Shown here one piece after another: positions 5,840 through 12,988 of a stretch of 17,202 nucleotides of DNA. Made by a program: the position numbers and the translations under genes. The notes under the pieces are model-generated. The model ran no database searches. It was not told the DNA's origin and saw nothing but the letters and a program-made list of their open reading frames with translations. The DNA is from JAZGDL01 sp036477795 (GTDB taxonomy: Bacteria; Planctomycetota; Phycisphaerae; UBA1845): positions 1 to 17,202 of the forward strand of contig JAZGDL010000357.1 of the NCBI GenBank assembly GCA_036477795.1, in the 5' to 3' direction. Each line of letters begins with the position of its first letter. Positions within the stretch are counted from its first letter, which is position 1.

Positions 5840-6730
5840 TCAAGTGCGAGAAGGAATTCTCGCACCAGCAGGCAGGCGGTACGAGGACAGGATCAAACCC
5901 GACCCGAAGTACCGTTGTCCGGCGGCGAAGACGATCACCACCGGCACCAGGGATATGAGGCTGGCAGCCATCAGCAGGTTGATCCAGGTGCCGGCCATGG
6001 TTTGATACATCCGAATGCCCAGCGACACCGGAAACGTCCGAAAATCGGAAAGGTACAGCAACGGATGGAGGAATGATCGCCAGTGGAACATGAAGCTGAG
6101 CACAGCCACCGTGACTACGACGGGCCGGGCCATCGGCAGCAGGACGAAACGATAACACTGCCAGGGCGTGGCACCGTCCAGAAGGGCGGCCTCCTCGACG
6201 TCGCGCGGAATCGACTTGAAGTACTGCCGGAACAAGAACACGTTAAAGGCCCCGCCGCCCAGCCATGCGGGGACGATGAGCGGCTTGTAGGTGCCGACCC
6301 AGCCGAGCAACTCGAAAAGCAGAAAGTGCGGAAGCAGCAACACCTGGGCGGGCAGCATCATCGAGCCGATGAGCAGCACAAACCAGAAGCGCTTGCCGCG
6401 CATGGGCAATCGGGCCAGGGCATAACCCGCCATCGACGAAGTCAGCACCGCGCCGAACACCGAAGCCGCCGTAATGACCATGGAGTTCAACAGGAAGCGG
6501 GCGAAGGGCAGCTTGCTGAATACTTCCACGTAGTTGAACCACTGCGGAGCCGTGCCGGTGAAGACGATTGGGGAATCGTAGGCTTCGTCGAGCGGCTTCA
6601 ACGAAGTGGCCAGTGCCCAGAGCAGGGGCAGGACCTGAACGGCCGCCACCACGCAGAGCACACCGTAGAGTATTACCACGGCGCCGCCCGAGCGGAACCT
6701 GCGCGATAGAAGTAGCCCAGTTCGGGACAT
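5840..6730 (-). CDS. Carbohydrate ABC transporter permease (MalG/UgpE type)
   Basis: A 296-residue inner-membrane permease of the sugar ABC importer family, normally one half of a two-permease channel. About six hydrophobic segments are visible, near residues 18-42, 83-106, 115-135, 150-168, 203-225 and 250-272. The cytoplasmic EAA loop that docks the ATPase is clear: EEAALLDG at 179-186, ending LLP at 197-199. ATG 6728-6730 is chosen over longer frames because GGGAG lies 7 bases upstream and the protein then begins as MalG homologues do. The last eight residues (GARIPSRT) are encoded entirely by a 24-bp repeat, and the TGA follows it immediately, so the native end near SGLILSSYR has been altered. 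No partner permease, binding protein or ATPase is in the window. Confidence 0.9.
   Translation of the reverse strand: MSRTGLLLSRRFRSGGAVVILYGVLCVVAAVQVLPLLWALATSLKPLDEAYDSPIVFTGTAPQWFNYVEVFSKLPFARFLLNSMVITAASVFGAVLTSSMAGYALARLPMRGKRFWFVLLIGSMMLPAQVLLLPHFLLFELLGWVGTYKPLIVPAWLGGGAFNVFLFRQYFKSIPRDVEEAALLDGATPWQCYRFVLLPMARPVVVTVAVLSFMFHWRSFLHPLLYLSDFRTFPVSLGIRMYQTMAGTWINLLMAASLISLVPVVIVFAAGQRYFGSGLILSSYRLPAGARIPSRT
5843..5866. repeat. 24-bp palindromic repeat, copy 4 (encodes the permease C-terminus)
   Basis: AGTGCGAGAA and TTCTCGCACC with loop GGAA. It lies inside the 3' end of the permease frame, where it is translated as GARIPSRT immediately before TGA. Confidence 0.92.
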
Positions 6731-6764
6731 CGGTAGGCTCCCGGTCAGAGTCGCCCTGTTTAGT

Positions 6765-6793
6765 GGTATAACATAACAGCGATCAGTCGCCAA
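6765..6793 (-). promoter_or_regulatory. Putative promoter for the permease gene
   Basis: On the minus strand, TTGGCG (6788-6793), a 17-base spacer and TATACC (6765-6770) resemble a sigma-70 promoter. It lies 34 bases before the permease ATG, so the gene may be transcribed alone. Confidence 0.42.
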
Positions 6794-6817
6794 CGACGCA
6801 AATCCGAGCCGCGGCAC

Positions 6818-6841
6818 GGTGCGAGAAAGGATTCTCGCACC
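6818..6841. repeat. 24-bp palindromic repeat, copy 5
   Basis: GGTGCGAGAA and TTCTCGCACC with loop AGGA. It lies in the 366-bp divergent spacer 6731-7096. Apart from this copy and the promoter candidates I see nothing else in that spacer. Confidence 0.92.
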
Positions 6842-6993
6842 CGCGATGGACTCAATCCACGGACGTGATGCTAAACGCACCTTCGAAATTCCCCACTCTC
6901 CCAGCGTTTTCGGGCTAAAAAGAGGGTCCTTAAGGCCTGATAACGGGCGGGACGTACGACTTGTCCAAAACTTTCCGATTATGAGATTACCTG

Positions 6994-7021
6994 TTGACGG
7001 AGATTGTGGAATGGTTAGAAT
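6994..7021 (+). promoter_or_regulatory. Putative promoter for the PEP-CTERM-like gene
   Basis: TTGACG (6994-6999), a 16-base spacer and TAGAAT (7016-7021) resemble -35 and -10 boxes, in locally AT-richer DNA. A leader of about 70 bases follows and contains a hairpin, TAGCGG (7065-7070) with CCGCTA (7077-7082). Confidence 0.5.
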
Positions 7022-7096
7022 AGTTGTGACCTGACGGGGGTCTTTGATCATACGTCCAGGGATGTAGCGGCTCGGGCCGCTAACCATAGGGGTGAA

Positions 7097-7879
7097 ATGA
7101 TCGCAAAGGTGATAGGGGGAATGATGAACAACAAGAGGATCGCGGGCGTTTTCGCGTGCTTCGGCTTCTTGATGGCCGCCGTAAATACGCGCGCGGATGT
7201 GGTCTTTGGTTTTTCGCAAGGTGATTTAGACGCCACCGCGACGTTTGTAGCGGCTGGCGATACGCTCACGGTCACCTTGCAGAACACCGCGTCGGTCGAC
7301 GTGTCAGCACCAGAGGATGTCCTGACCGGCGTGTTCTTCGACATCGATGGGCTCGTCGGCAGCCTAACGAGAGTCAGCGCTATACTGACCGACTTGTCCG
7401 GCACGCCCGTGCTGTTTGGGGCCGGACTCGGCGATACCGGGCTTGGGTATCATGCCGGCGGCGACATCGGGTCGGAAGCCGGCTATCGCACCGGGGCATT
7501 CGCTGAGGGCGGCGTCGGGGATCACGCCATCGGCCACGTCGGCATGGATGACTTCATGGGCCAGTTGACCCCGTTTGACCCGGACGACGACCACAACCTT
7601 CAGGGCCCGGTGTCAATGTCACTAGCCGGCATCGAATATGGACTCGTGAATGCCCTCTACACCGGCGGAGGAAACTCCCCTCTCGACGGACCCAACGCGC
7701 TAATCACCACCGGGGTCGAATACACCTTCACCGGCTTCTCCGGTTTCTCCGAGGGGGACATCGGCAACGTGTGGTTCAACTACGGTACCGAATTCAATCC
7801 CATTCCCGCTCCAAGCGCCGCCCTGCTGGCCATGATCGGTGTACCGATGATCGGCTGGGTCAAACGGCGGTTTGCATAA
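7097..7879 (+). CDS. PEP-CTERM-like exosortase-dependent surface protein
   Basis: A 260-residue exported protein. The N-terminus is a signal peptide (basic NNKR, hydrophobic IAGVFACFGFLMAAV, probable cleavage near TRA-DV). The C-terminus has the three-part sorting signal of exosortase substrates: a PAPSA motif (PEP variant), a hydrophobic helix (ALLAMIGVPMIGW) and a basic end (VKRRFA). Such proteins are cleaved and anchored or released by an exosortase, none of which is in this window. The mature part is rich in Gly and Asp and probably beta-structured; the VWFNYGT segment just before the signal resembles XDD-type exosortase-substrate families, from memory and with low certainty. Start 7097 has AGGGGTG before it; ATG 7124 with AGGGGG is an alternative. 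An intrinsic terminator follows. Confidence 0.82.
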   Translation: MIAKVIGGMMNNKRIAGVFACFGFLMAAVNTRADVVFGFSQGDLDATATFVAAGDTLTVTLQNTASVDVSAPEDVLTGVFFDIDGLVGSLTRVSAILTDLSGTPVLFGAGLGDTGLGYHAGGDIGSEAGYRTGAFAEGGVGDHAIGHVGMDDFMGQLTPFDPDDDHNLQGPVSMSLAGIEYGLVNALYTGGGNSPLDGPNALITTGVEYTFTGFSGFSEGDIGNVWFNYGTEFNPIPAPSAALLAMIGVPMIGWVKRRFA

Positions 7880-7904
7880 CCACGCTGAATACCGACCGAA
7901 CGAC

Positions 7905-7932
7905 GAGGCCGCCCTTCGTGGCGGCCTCTTTT
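7905..7932 (+). terminator. Intrinsic terminator after the PEP-CTERM-like gene
   Basis: GAGGCCGCC (7905-7913) and GGCGGCCTC (7920-7928) form a perfect 9-bp stem with loop CTTCGT, followed by TTTT (7929-7932). It starts 25 bases after the stop codon, the standard rho-independent layout. Confidence 0.9.
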
Positions 7933-7969
7933 ACGCGCCGTCGCCGACGTGACGCTGCCCGCTGGCAGC

Positions 7970-7997
7970 GAACCGCTCCCATACGGTCGCGGTTCGG
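7970..7997 (+). repeat. Dispersed 28-bp repeat, copy 2
   Basis: Matches the reverse complement of 958-985 at 25 of 28 positions. Here it is intergenic, 37 bases after the terminator, within the 338-bp spacer 7880-8217. Confidence 0.75.
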
Positions 7998-8065
7998 ACA
8001 CCCGAATCCGATTGTCGCTGACATTGGGGTCGACCTTTGGATCCCCGGGCACCGCCTGTACGGTA

Positions 8066-8128
8066 GTTGTCAGGAGTTGTCAATTGCGGCCCACTTCTCT
8101 AACACTTATGGGAAGGAACTGGTATACT
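8066..8128 (+). promoter_or_regulatory. Putative promoter and direct-repeat operator before the 8218 gene
   Basis: TATACT (8123-8128) is a good -10 box. CTAACA (8099-8104), 18 bases upstream, is a weak -35. Just upstream are two exact GTTGTCA repeats (8066-8072 and 8076-8082) whose starts are 10 bases apart, one helical turn, as expected for a tandem regulator site. A leader of about 85 bases would follow. Confidence 0.42.
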
Positions 8129-8217
8129 GAGCGGTAGATGACAGGTTCGCGAGCGGGAACCCGTGGGACCGAAACCCGTCGCTCGGGCTCGGATCGATGT
8201 ACAGGAGGTGGCACGTC

Positions 8218-10041
8218 ATGCGTCGCGCGATACCAGCCGTTTTTCTTACAGGTCTCTTGTTTGCGCCCGATTCCGACGCCGCTATTCGGGTCATCAGAGG
8301 CGGCGTGGTCTCCTTAACGATGGAGGATTTCATCGGGGACGGTTCAACCGTGACCATCGACTCGCCCGCTGAACCCGCCGAAGGCTTCGACATCGGGCTC
8401 CTGGTCCTGGGCAATTCCACGTTTGCGATCAACCTGGCCGACGGGGTGTTCGCCGGTTTCCGCGACAGCCGGCTCGATACTGAGGGGGGCATCTCCGTTC
8501 GCGTCCCGGGCATTCCCGTTTCCATCGGCTTCCTTGATTTTTCTTTTATCTGGGACGCGGAGCACGAGCCGGAAGAGTTCTATTTGTTCGGTCACTTCAC
8601 TGTATTGCCGTTCCTGGACATGCGCTTGCCGTTTGCAGATTTTACGATAGATGAGGTCGTTTACGACGACGAGACCGGCCAACTTGTCGTCCCTGAGTTT
8701 GAGCTGTTCGTGTCCCGGGAGTTCGCCGAGGACGTTTTCGGAACCCCGGATATGGCTGGTCTCCCTTTCGGCCGGGCTCGCATGGACCTCAGCATGTACG
8801 CGCCCAACGGCGACGTTGAGGGTGATACGGATATCGATCCCGACGACTACCTGGTGTACGCGGGATGCGTGAGCGGTCCCGGCGGAGGCATTGGTGACAC
8901 GCCCTGCCGATCGTTCGACTTTGATGACGACGGCGATGTAGACCTGCCCGATTTCGGGGGGCTGCAACGGGCCTTCACCGGGACCCTGTATGTACTTGAA
9001 GTCCGCTCCGAAGGCACGTCGGCCATCGAGACGCAGGTCTCGCCGGTAGATTTCTTCGGCGACGGTAACGGAGTGACGAGGTTTAGGCGCAGCTATTTTC
9101 CCGGCACCGTTGTGACGCTGAGCGTCCCACCGGACACCCTGCTGACCGAGTTCGTGCGTTGGCGCGCCGATGGCCCTGAACTGGCCGGAGGCGTCACCGA
9201 GATCGAGCTTACTATAGTGGAGCCGACAACCGCCACGGCCGTCTACGTATCCGTCACATCACAGCTAGCTGTCACATCCACCGGCGTGGCCGGCGTGCCG
9301 ATCAGCGTCTCGATAGAGGACGTTTTCGGAGAGGCCGACGGCCTGACCGACTTCGTTCGCACATACCACGATGACACCGAGGTCACGTTGAGCACACCGC
9401 TGGAGAGCGGCAACAGGTTCTTCGCCCGATGGACGGTTGACGGCGTTGAAGGTGCGGTCGCGGAGACCGCGGCCACAGTGACCGTCGCCGATAACATGAC
9501 CGCCGACGCACGTTACCAGCCGATCGTGGTTTACGAACCCCCCGAATCACTGGAAGTGTGCATGGGGGACCCCGCCGCGTTCAGCGTTGTGGCCGTCGGT
9601 AACGCTCTGCGGTATCAGTGGATGTTAGACGACATCCCGATCTCGGGGGCGACTTCCCAAACGCTGGCGATTGCCCAGTCCGGCGTCGACGATGCCGGCA
9701 CTTACTCCGTCGTGGTCAGCAATGATCTGGCTTCGGTAACCAGCGACAACGCATTCCTTGGGGTCATCACCGACGTACCGGTCATCTCCCTGCCGCCGTC
9801 CGGGGCCGATATTTGTCCGGGCGGGGCGGTGTTCATGCTGGTGTTCGCCAATGGAGGAAGACTGAGCCATCAATGGTTCAAGGATGGAGAACTGATTCCC
9901 GGCGCCACGGGTGCGTTTTTCTCGACATCTCCGGCCCAACCGGAGGATTCGGGTGTGTATACCGTGGAGATCTTCAACGCCTGTGGGTCGGTGCTCAGCC
10001 CGGAGGCGATCATTGACGTGGACGAGAGCCATTGCCCATGA
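8218..10041 (+). CDS. Secreted modular protein: dockerin-like, InlB-like repeats, Ig-like domains
   Basis: A 607-residue exported protein. ATG 8218 is chosen because AGGAGG (8203-8208) lies 9 bases before it; the earlier ATG 8197 would precede the ribosome-binding site itself. Residues 1-20 are a signal peptide ending near SDA. Residues ~22-195 are an unrecognised domain. Residues ~198-254 are a dockerin-like pair of calcium loops (GDTDIDPDD and FDFDDDGDVDLPDF) separated by CVSGPGGGIGDTPC. Residues ~260-342 and ~344-436 are two related repeats resembling the divergent InlB B-repeat, each with a ...VTRF or LTDF, VTLS, FVRW or FARW, then TATAVY or TADARY pattern. Residues ~438-517 and ~519-601 are Ig-like domains with YQWMLDD or HQWFKDG and DAGTYSVVV or DSGVYTVEI. 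It is probably an adhesive cell-surface protein, cotranscribed with the metalloprotease 49 bases downstream. Confidence 0.85.
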   Translation: MRRAIPAVFLTGLLFAPDSDAAIRVIRGGVVSLTMEDFIGDGSTVTIDSPAEPAEGFDIGLLVLGNSTFAINLADGVFAGFRDSRLDTEGGISVRVPGIPVSIGFLDFSFIWDAEHEPEEFYLFGHFTVLPFLDMRLPFADFTIDEVVYDDETGQLVVPEFELFVSREFAEDVFGTPDMAGLPFGRARMDLSMYAPNGDVEGDTDIDPDDYLVYAGCVSGPGGGIGDTPCRSFDFDDDGDVDLPDFGGLQRAFTGTLYVLEVRSEGTSAIETQVSPVDFFGDGNGVTRFRRSYFPGTVVTLSVPPDTLLTEFVRWRADGPELAGGVTEIELTIVEPTTATAVYVSVTSQLAVTSTGVAGVPISVSIEDVFGEADGLTDFVRTYHDDTEVTLSTPLESGNRFFARWTVDGVEGAVAETAATVTVADNMTADARYQPIVVYEPPESLEVCMGDPAAFSVVAVGNALRYQWMLDDIPISGATSQTLAIAQSGVDDAGTYSVVVSNDLASVTSDNAFLGVITDVPVISLPPSGADICPGGAVFMLVFANGGRLSHQWFKDGELIPGATGAFFSTSPAQPEDSGVYTVEIFNACGSVLSPEAIIDVDESHCP

Positions 10042-10090
10042 ATCGTAGTCCCTTCAACAACGAAGTCGAAATCGTTCACGGAGTGTTGAC

Positions 10091-12898
10091 ATGTTTCGGA
10101 TGAACAGAGCTACTATCCTCTCCGGGCTGACACTGACGATGGCACAGGTAGCTGTGACGGCGGCGCCTGTTGATCCACCGAGTGCGACCGCCCAATTCAG
10201 GATGCAGCATGGTCGCGTCGGCGTCTTGACCGAGAACGGGCTCGTTACCAACCTCCACGGACCGGCATTCTCGCACGGCGGGACATCAGCGGCGTCGGTG
10301 GAAGCGTTTCTCGAGAAGCATGTGCAGATTTTCGGTGTCACGCGTGCCGCACTGGCGGCACCGCGTATTCAGCCCATCATGCGCGGGAAGTTCACCGCAT
10401 ACAGCTTTGAGCAGCAATGGAACGGCACGGAGGTGGACGGTGCTGGCGTCACACTTCTGGTGCTCGAGGAAGCGGATCACCCACTCGTTCTGGTAACGGC
10501 CCGGACATTCGTGCTACCTGACGACCTGGGCGGGCCGGTCCTGAACGCCGTGGCGGCGCAGAAGATCGCCGCCCAAGCGGTGCCTGCGTTGACCGGGTTT
10601 GAGCCGGCTAAGCTAGTAGTCTATCCGCGCTCGACGCCGCCGGTGTTGGCGTGGTTTTTCTGGGCTGACTCGCCCAAAGGTCCCAACTACGAGCGCTGGG
10701 GTTTCTACGTCGATGCCGTCAACGGAACGATCCTGGAGAAGCGCGACGGCATCCTGCACGAGGATATTTCCGGGACCGTCACGGGAAAGGCCACGCCCGG
10801 CACTCTGCCCGACGAGCCGGACAACCCGCCGGTCGAATTGCCGGTCTACGGCGCCCGCGTCTTCATCGAAGACGGTGAGGAAGCGTTCGTCGAACCCGAC
10901 GGTAGCTATTTTTTGCCACATGACGGAAACTCCCGTGTGAACGTCGAACTCGACCTGAGCGGGCGGTGGTGTCGAGTTCTCAACCAAAGCCCCGCCACCG
11001 TCGCTCTGACGGCGCTGTTGAACGTCCGGCCCCCCGGTCCGGCGGACTTCTCGCTCAACGGATTTCCTACCGAACTTGATACCGCACAACTCAACGCCAT
11101 AATCCACACCACGCTGATTCACGATTTCGTGAAGGAGATTATTCCGGATTTCGACTTTATCGATCTGCCCATTCCGACGCTGGTCAACATCAACAACATC
11201 TGCAACGCGTTCTACACACTCGGTGCTCCCTCGCTCAATTTCTTCACATCACAGTCCGGCCCGCAGCCCCACTGCCCCAACACGGCCAACTCGACGGTGA
11301 TCTACCACGAGTACGGGCACTTCATTATCGACATGGGGTCGCGCAACCCGACTGCGGACTACCACGAGGGCGTGGCCGACGCGATCGCCGGGCTGTTAGT
11401 CAACAGCGAATGCATGGCACCCGGCTTCGGTGGCCAGGACCAGGGCTGTCTGCGCAACATTGACGAGCCCGATTTCGTTGCTCCGGTGGGCCACCCGGAT
11501 CCGCACTGCTCGGGTCTGGCCATCGCCGGGGCGTTCTGGGACTTGCGGACCGAATTGATCGACCGTTTGGGTGAGTCCGAGGGCCTGGCGCTGGCCCTCG
11601 AGCTGATGTACAACCAGATTCTGGTGGGGCCCGGTGAAATCACTTCAGAGGTTACGATTACTGTTTTGACAATTGACGACGATGATGCAGATATCCTCAA
11701 CGGCACACCGAACTACTTGCCCATCCAACGGGCGTTCAGCGCCCATGGTATGCCAGGACCGTCGCTGGTGTTGCTTGAGTTCGCGTATCCCGAAGGTTTT
11801 CCTGCTAATACCTCACCGCTGATTGGTGCCCGCTTCCCGGTCGATATCGCGAACGGCACGGCGGGAGTGGTTCTGGATGAGAGTGACGTTGCCCTGCACT
11901 TCTCAACCGACGGCGAATCGTTTATTAACGTACCGCTCGGGGTGGCGGAGACCTCTCCTGATGGGGCCGGCTACGAGGCGATCCTCCCCGCCGGCGACTG
12001 CTTTGGCACCGTTTACTGGTACATCAGTGCCGGCACCCAGCCGTTCGGCGACATCGTGACCGATCCGCCCGGTGCGCCGGGCAGCACCCATGTCGCGCCG
12101 GTGGCTACGACGGCTATGACGATTCTCCAGGACGATTTCGAGACGGACCTGGGCTGGACGGTCGAGATCGTACCTTTTGACGACCCCTTCAAGCCGGGTG
12201 GACCGGACCTGACCACAGGCGGTTGGGAGCGCGCCGTGCCGGATGAGATCGACGCCGGAGGCGGCGGAGGCGCCTGTGATCCGTCTCCACCGACGCTGGT
12301 GCAGCCCGGATCCGGCTTCGGTGGTGGCCAGGGAGAGTTGACCTTCGTGACCGGCCCGCTAGGCGGAGAAGGAACGGGCGCCTTCGACGTGGACTGGGGC
12401 CCCGTGCGCCTGCTGTCCCCGTTGCTCGAAGTCCCTCGGGGGGTTACACGGTTCTCCTATGCCCGCTGGTTCTACAACGACGACGGCGATGACAGCATGA
12501 TCGTCGAGGTCTCAAACGACGGCGGCGAATCGTGGACCACCGTGGAAGTCGTCGGTGGCCAGACCGGCTGGGTCGAGGTTGAACACGACCTCTCCGAATT
12601 CGTGCAACCGACCGACCGGATCGTCTTTCGCTTCTCCACAGGGGACGATCCCAACAACTCGATCACCGAAGCCTGTGTCGATGAGTTCCAACTGGTCACC
12701 CTGGTGTGCGCCACCGCGGACGCCGACGGCGACGGTGATGCCGACTGGGCGGACTTTGCGGAGATGCAAATCTGTTTCACGGGCTCGGATGCAGGCCCGA
12801 TCAGCCCCGGTTGCGAGGTCTTCGATTTTGACCTGGACAACGACGTCGACGTCATCGACTTCATGCATTTCATCAACGCCGCGACCGGTCCCCGGTAG
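10091..12898 (+). CDS. Secreted zinc metalloprotease with C-terminal dockerin-like module
   Basis: A 935-residue exported protein. The start ATG 10091 has GGAG (10080-10083) 7 bases before it. A signal peptide runs to about residue 24 (VTA-APV). Residues ~50-210 resemble an FTP/PepSY-like propeptide (VEAFLEKHVQIFGV, WGFYVDAVNGTILEKRDG) as in thermolysin- and fungalysin-type proteases. The active site is HEYGH (His406, Glu407, His410), with Glu426 in HEGVADAIAGLL as probable third zinc ligand, so it is gluzincin-like. Residues ~675-870 look like a beta-jellyroll (DDFETDLGWTV, TTVEVVGG), similar to C-terminal parts of immune-inhibitor-type proteases. Residues ~875-935 are a dockerin-like pair (ADADGDGDADWADF, FDFDLDNDVDVIDF) with CFTGSDAGPISPGC between. 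It probably cleaves extracellular proteins; the target is unknown. It probably shares an operon with the preceding gene. Confidence 0.87.
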   Translation: MFRMNRATILSGLTLTMAQVAVTAAPVDPPSATAQFRMQHGRVGVLTENGLVTNLHGPAFSHGGTSAASVEAFLEKHVQIFGVTRAALAAPRIQPIMRGKFTAYSFEQQWNGTEVDGAGVTLLVLEEADHPLVLVTARTFVLPDDLGGPVLNAVAAQKIAAQAVPALTGFEPAKLVVYPRSTPPVLAWFFWADSPKGPNYERWGFYVDAVNGTILEKRDGILHEDISGTVTGKATPGTLPDEPDNPPVELPVYGARVFIEDGEEAFVEPDGSYFLPHDGNSRVNVELDLSGRWCRVLNQSPATVALTALLNVRPPGPADFSLNGFPTELDTAQLNAIIHTTLIHDFVKEIIPDFDFIDLPIPTLVNINNICNAFYTLGAPSLNFFTSQSGPQPHCPNTANSTVIYHEYGHFIIDMGSRNPTADYHEGVADAIAGLLVNSECMAPGFGGQDQGCLRNIDEPDFVAPVGHPDPHCSGLAIAGAFWDLRTELIDRLGESEGLALALELMYNQILVGPGEITSEVTITVLTIDDDDADILNGTPNYLPIQRAFSAHGMPGPSLVLLEFAYPEGFPANTSPLIGARFPVDIANGTAGVVLDESDVALHFSTDGESFINVPLGVAETSPDGAGYEAILPAGDCFGTVYWYISAGTQPFGDIVTDPPGAPGSTHVAPVATTAMTILQDDFETDLGWTVEIVPFDDPFKPGGPDLTTGGWERAVPDEIDAGGGGGACDPSPPTLVQPGSGFGGGQGELTFVTGPLGGEGTGAFDVDWGPVRLLSPLLEVPRGVTRFSYARWFYNDDGDDSMIVEVSNDGGESWTTVEVVGGQTGWVEVEHDLSEFVQPTDRIVFRFSTGDDPNNSITEACVDEFQLVTLVCATADADGDGDADWADFAEMQICFTGSDAGPISPGCEVFDFDLDNDVDVIDFMHFINAATGPR

Positions 12899-12915
12899 GG
12901 GCCGCCCGTTCACAG

Positions 12916-12988
12916 GTAAGCGTTCAGCCATCAGCTTTCAGCGATCCGCTATCAGCTTAGTGCTGGGCACTGACCGCTGACCCCTTAC
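12916..12988. repeat. CAGC-type 7-bp tandem repeat, copy 2
   Basis: A 73-bp block, ten 7-bp units plus three bases. It starts with GTAAGCGTTCAGCCATCAGC, identical to the start of 2721-2815, shares the internal TTCAGCGATC, and likewise ends CTTAC. It lies between convergent genes, and its last bases contain the TAA stop (12985-12987) of the minus-strand gene. Confidence 0.88.

Noticed and set aside
5796..6076. Short plus-strand frames beginning MRERILAPA or similar
   Set aside because: These are translations of the 24-bp palindrome; the same peptide appears wherever the repeat occurs.
8344..8967. 207-residue minus-strand frame opposite the modular secreted protein
   Set aside because: Shadow of a well-supported gene with signal peptide and domains.
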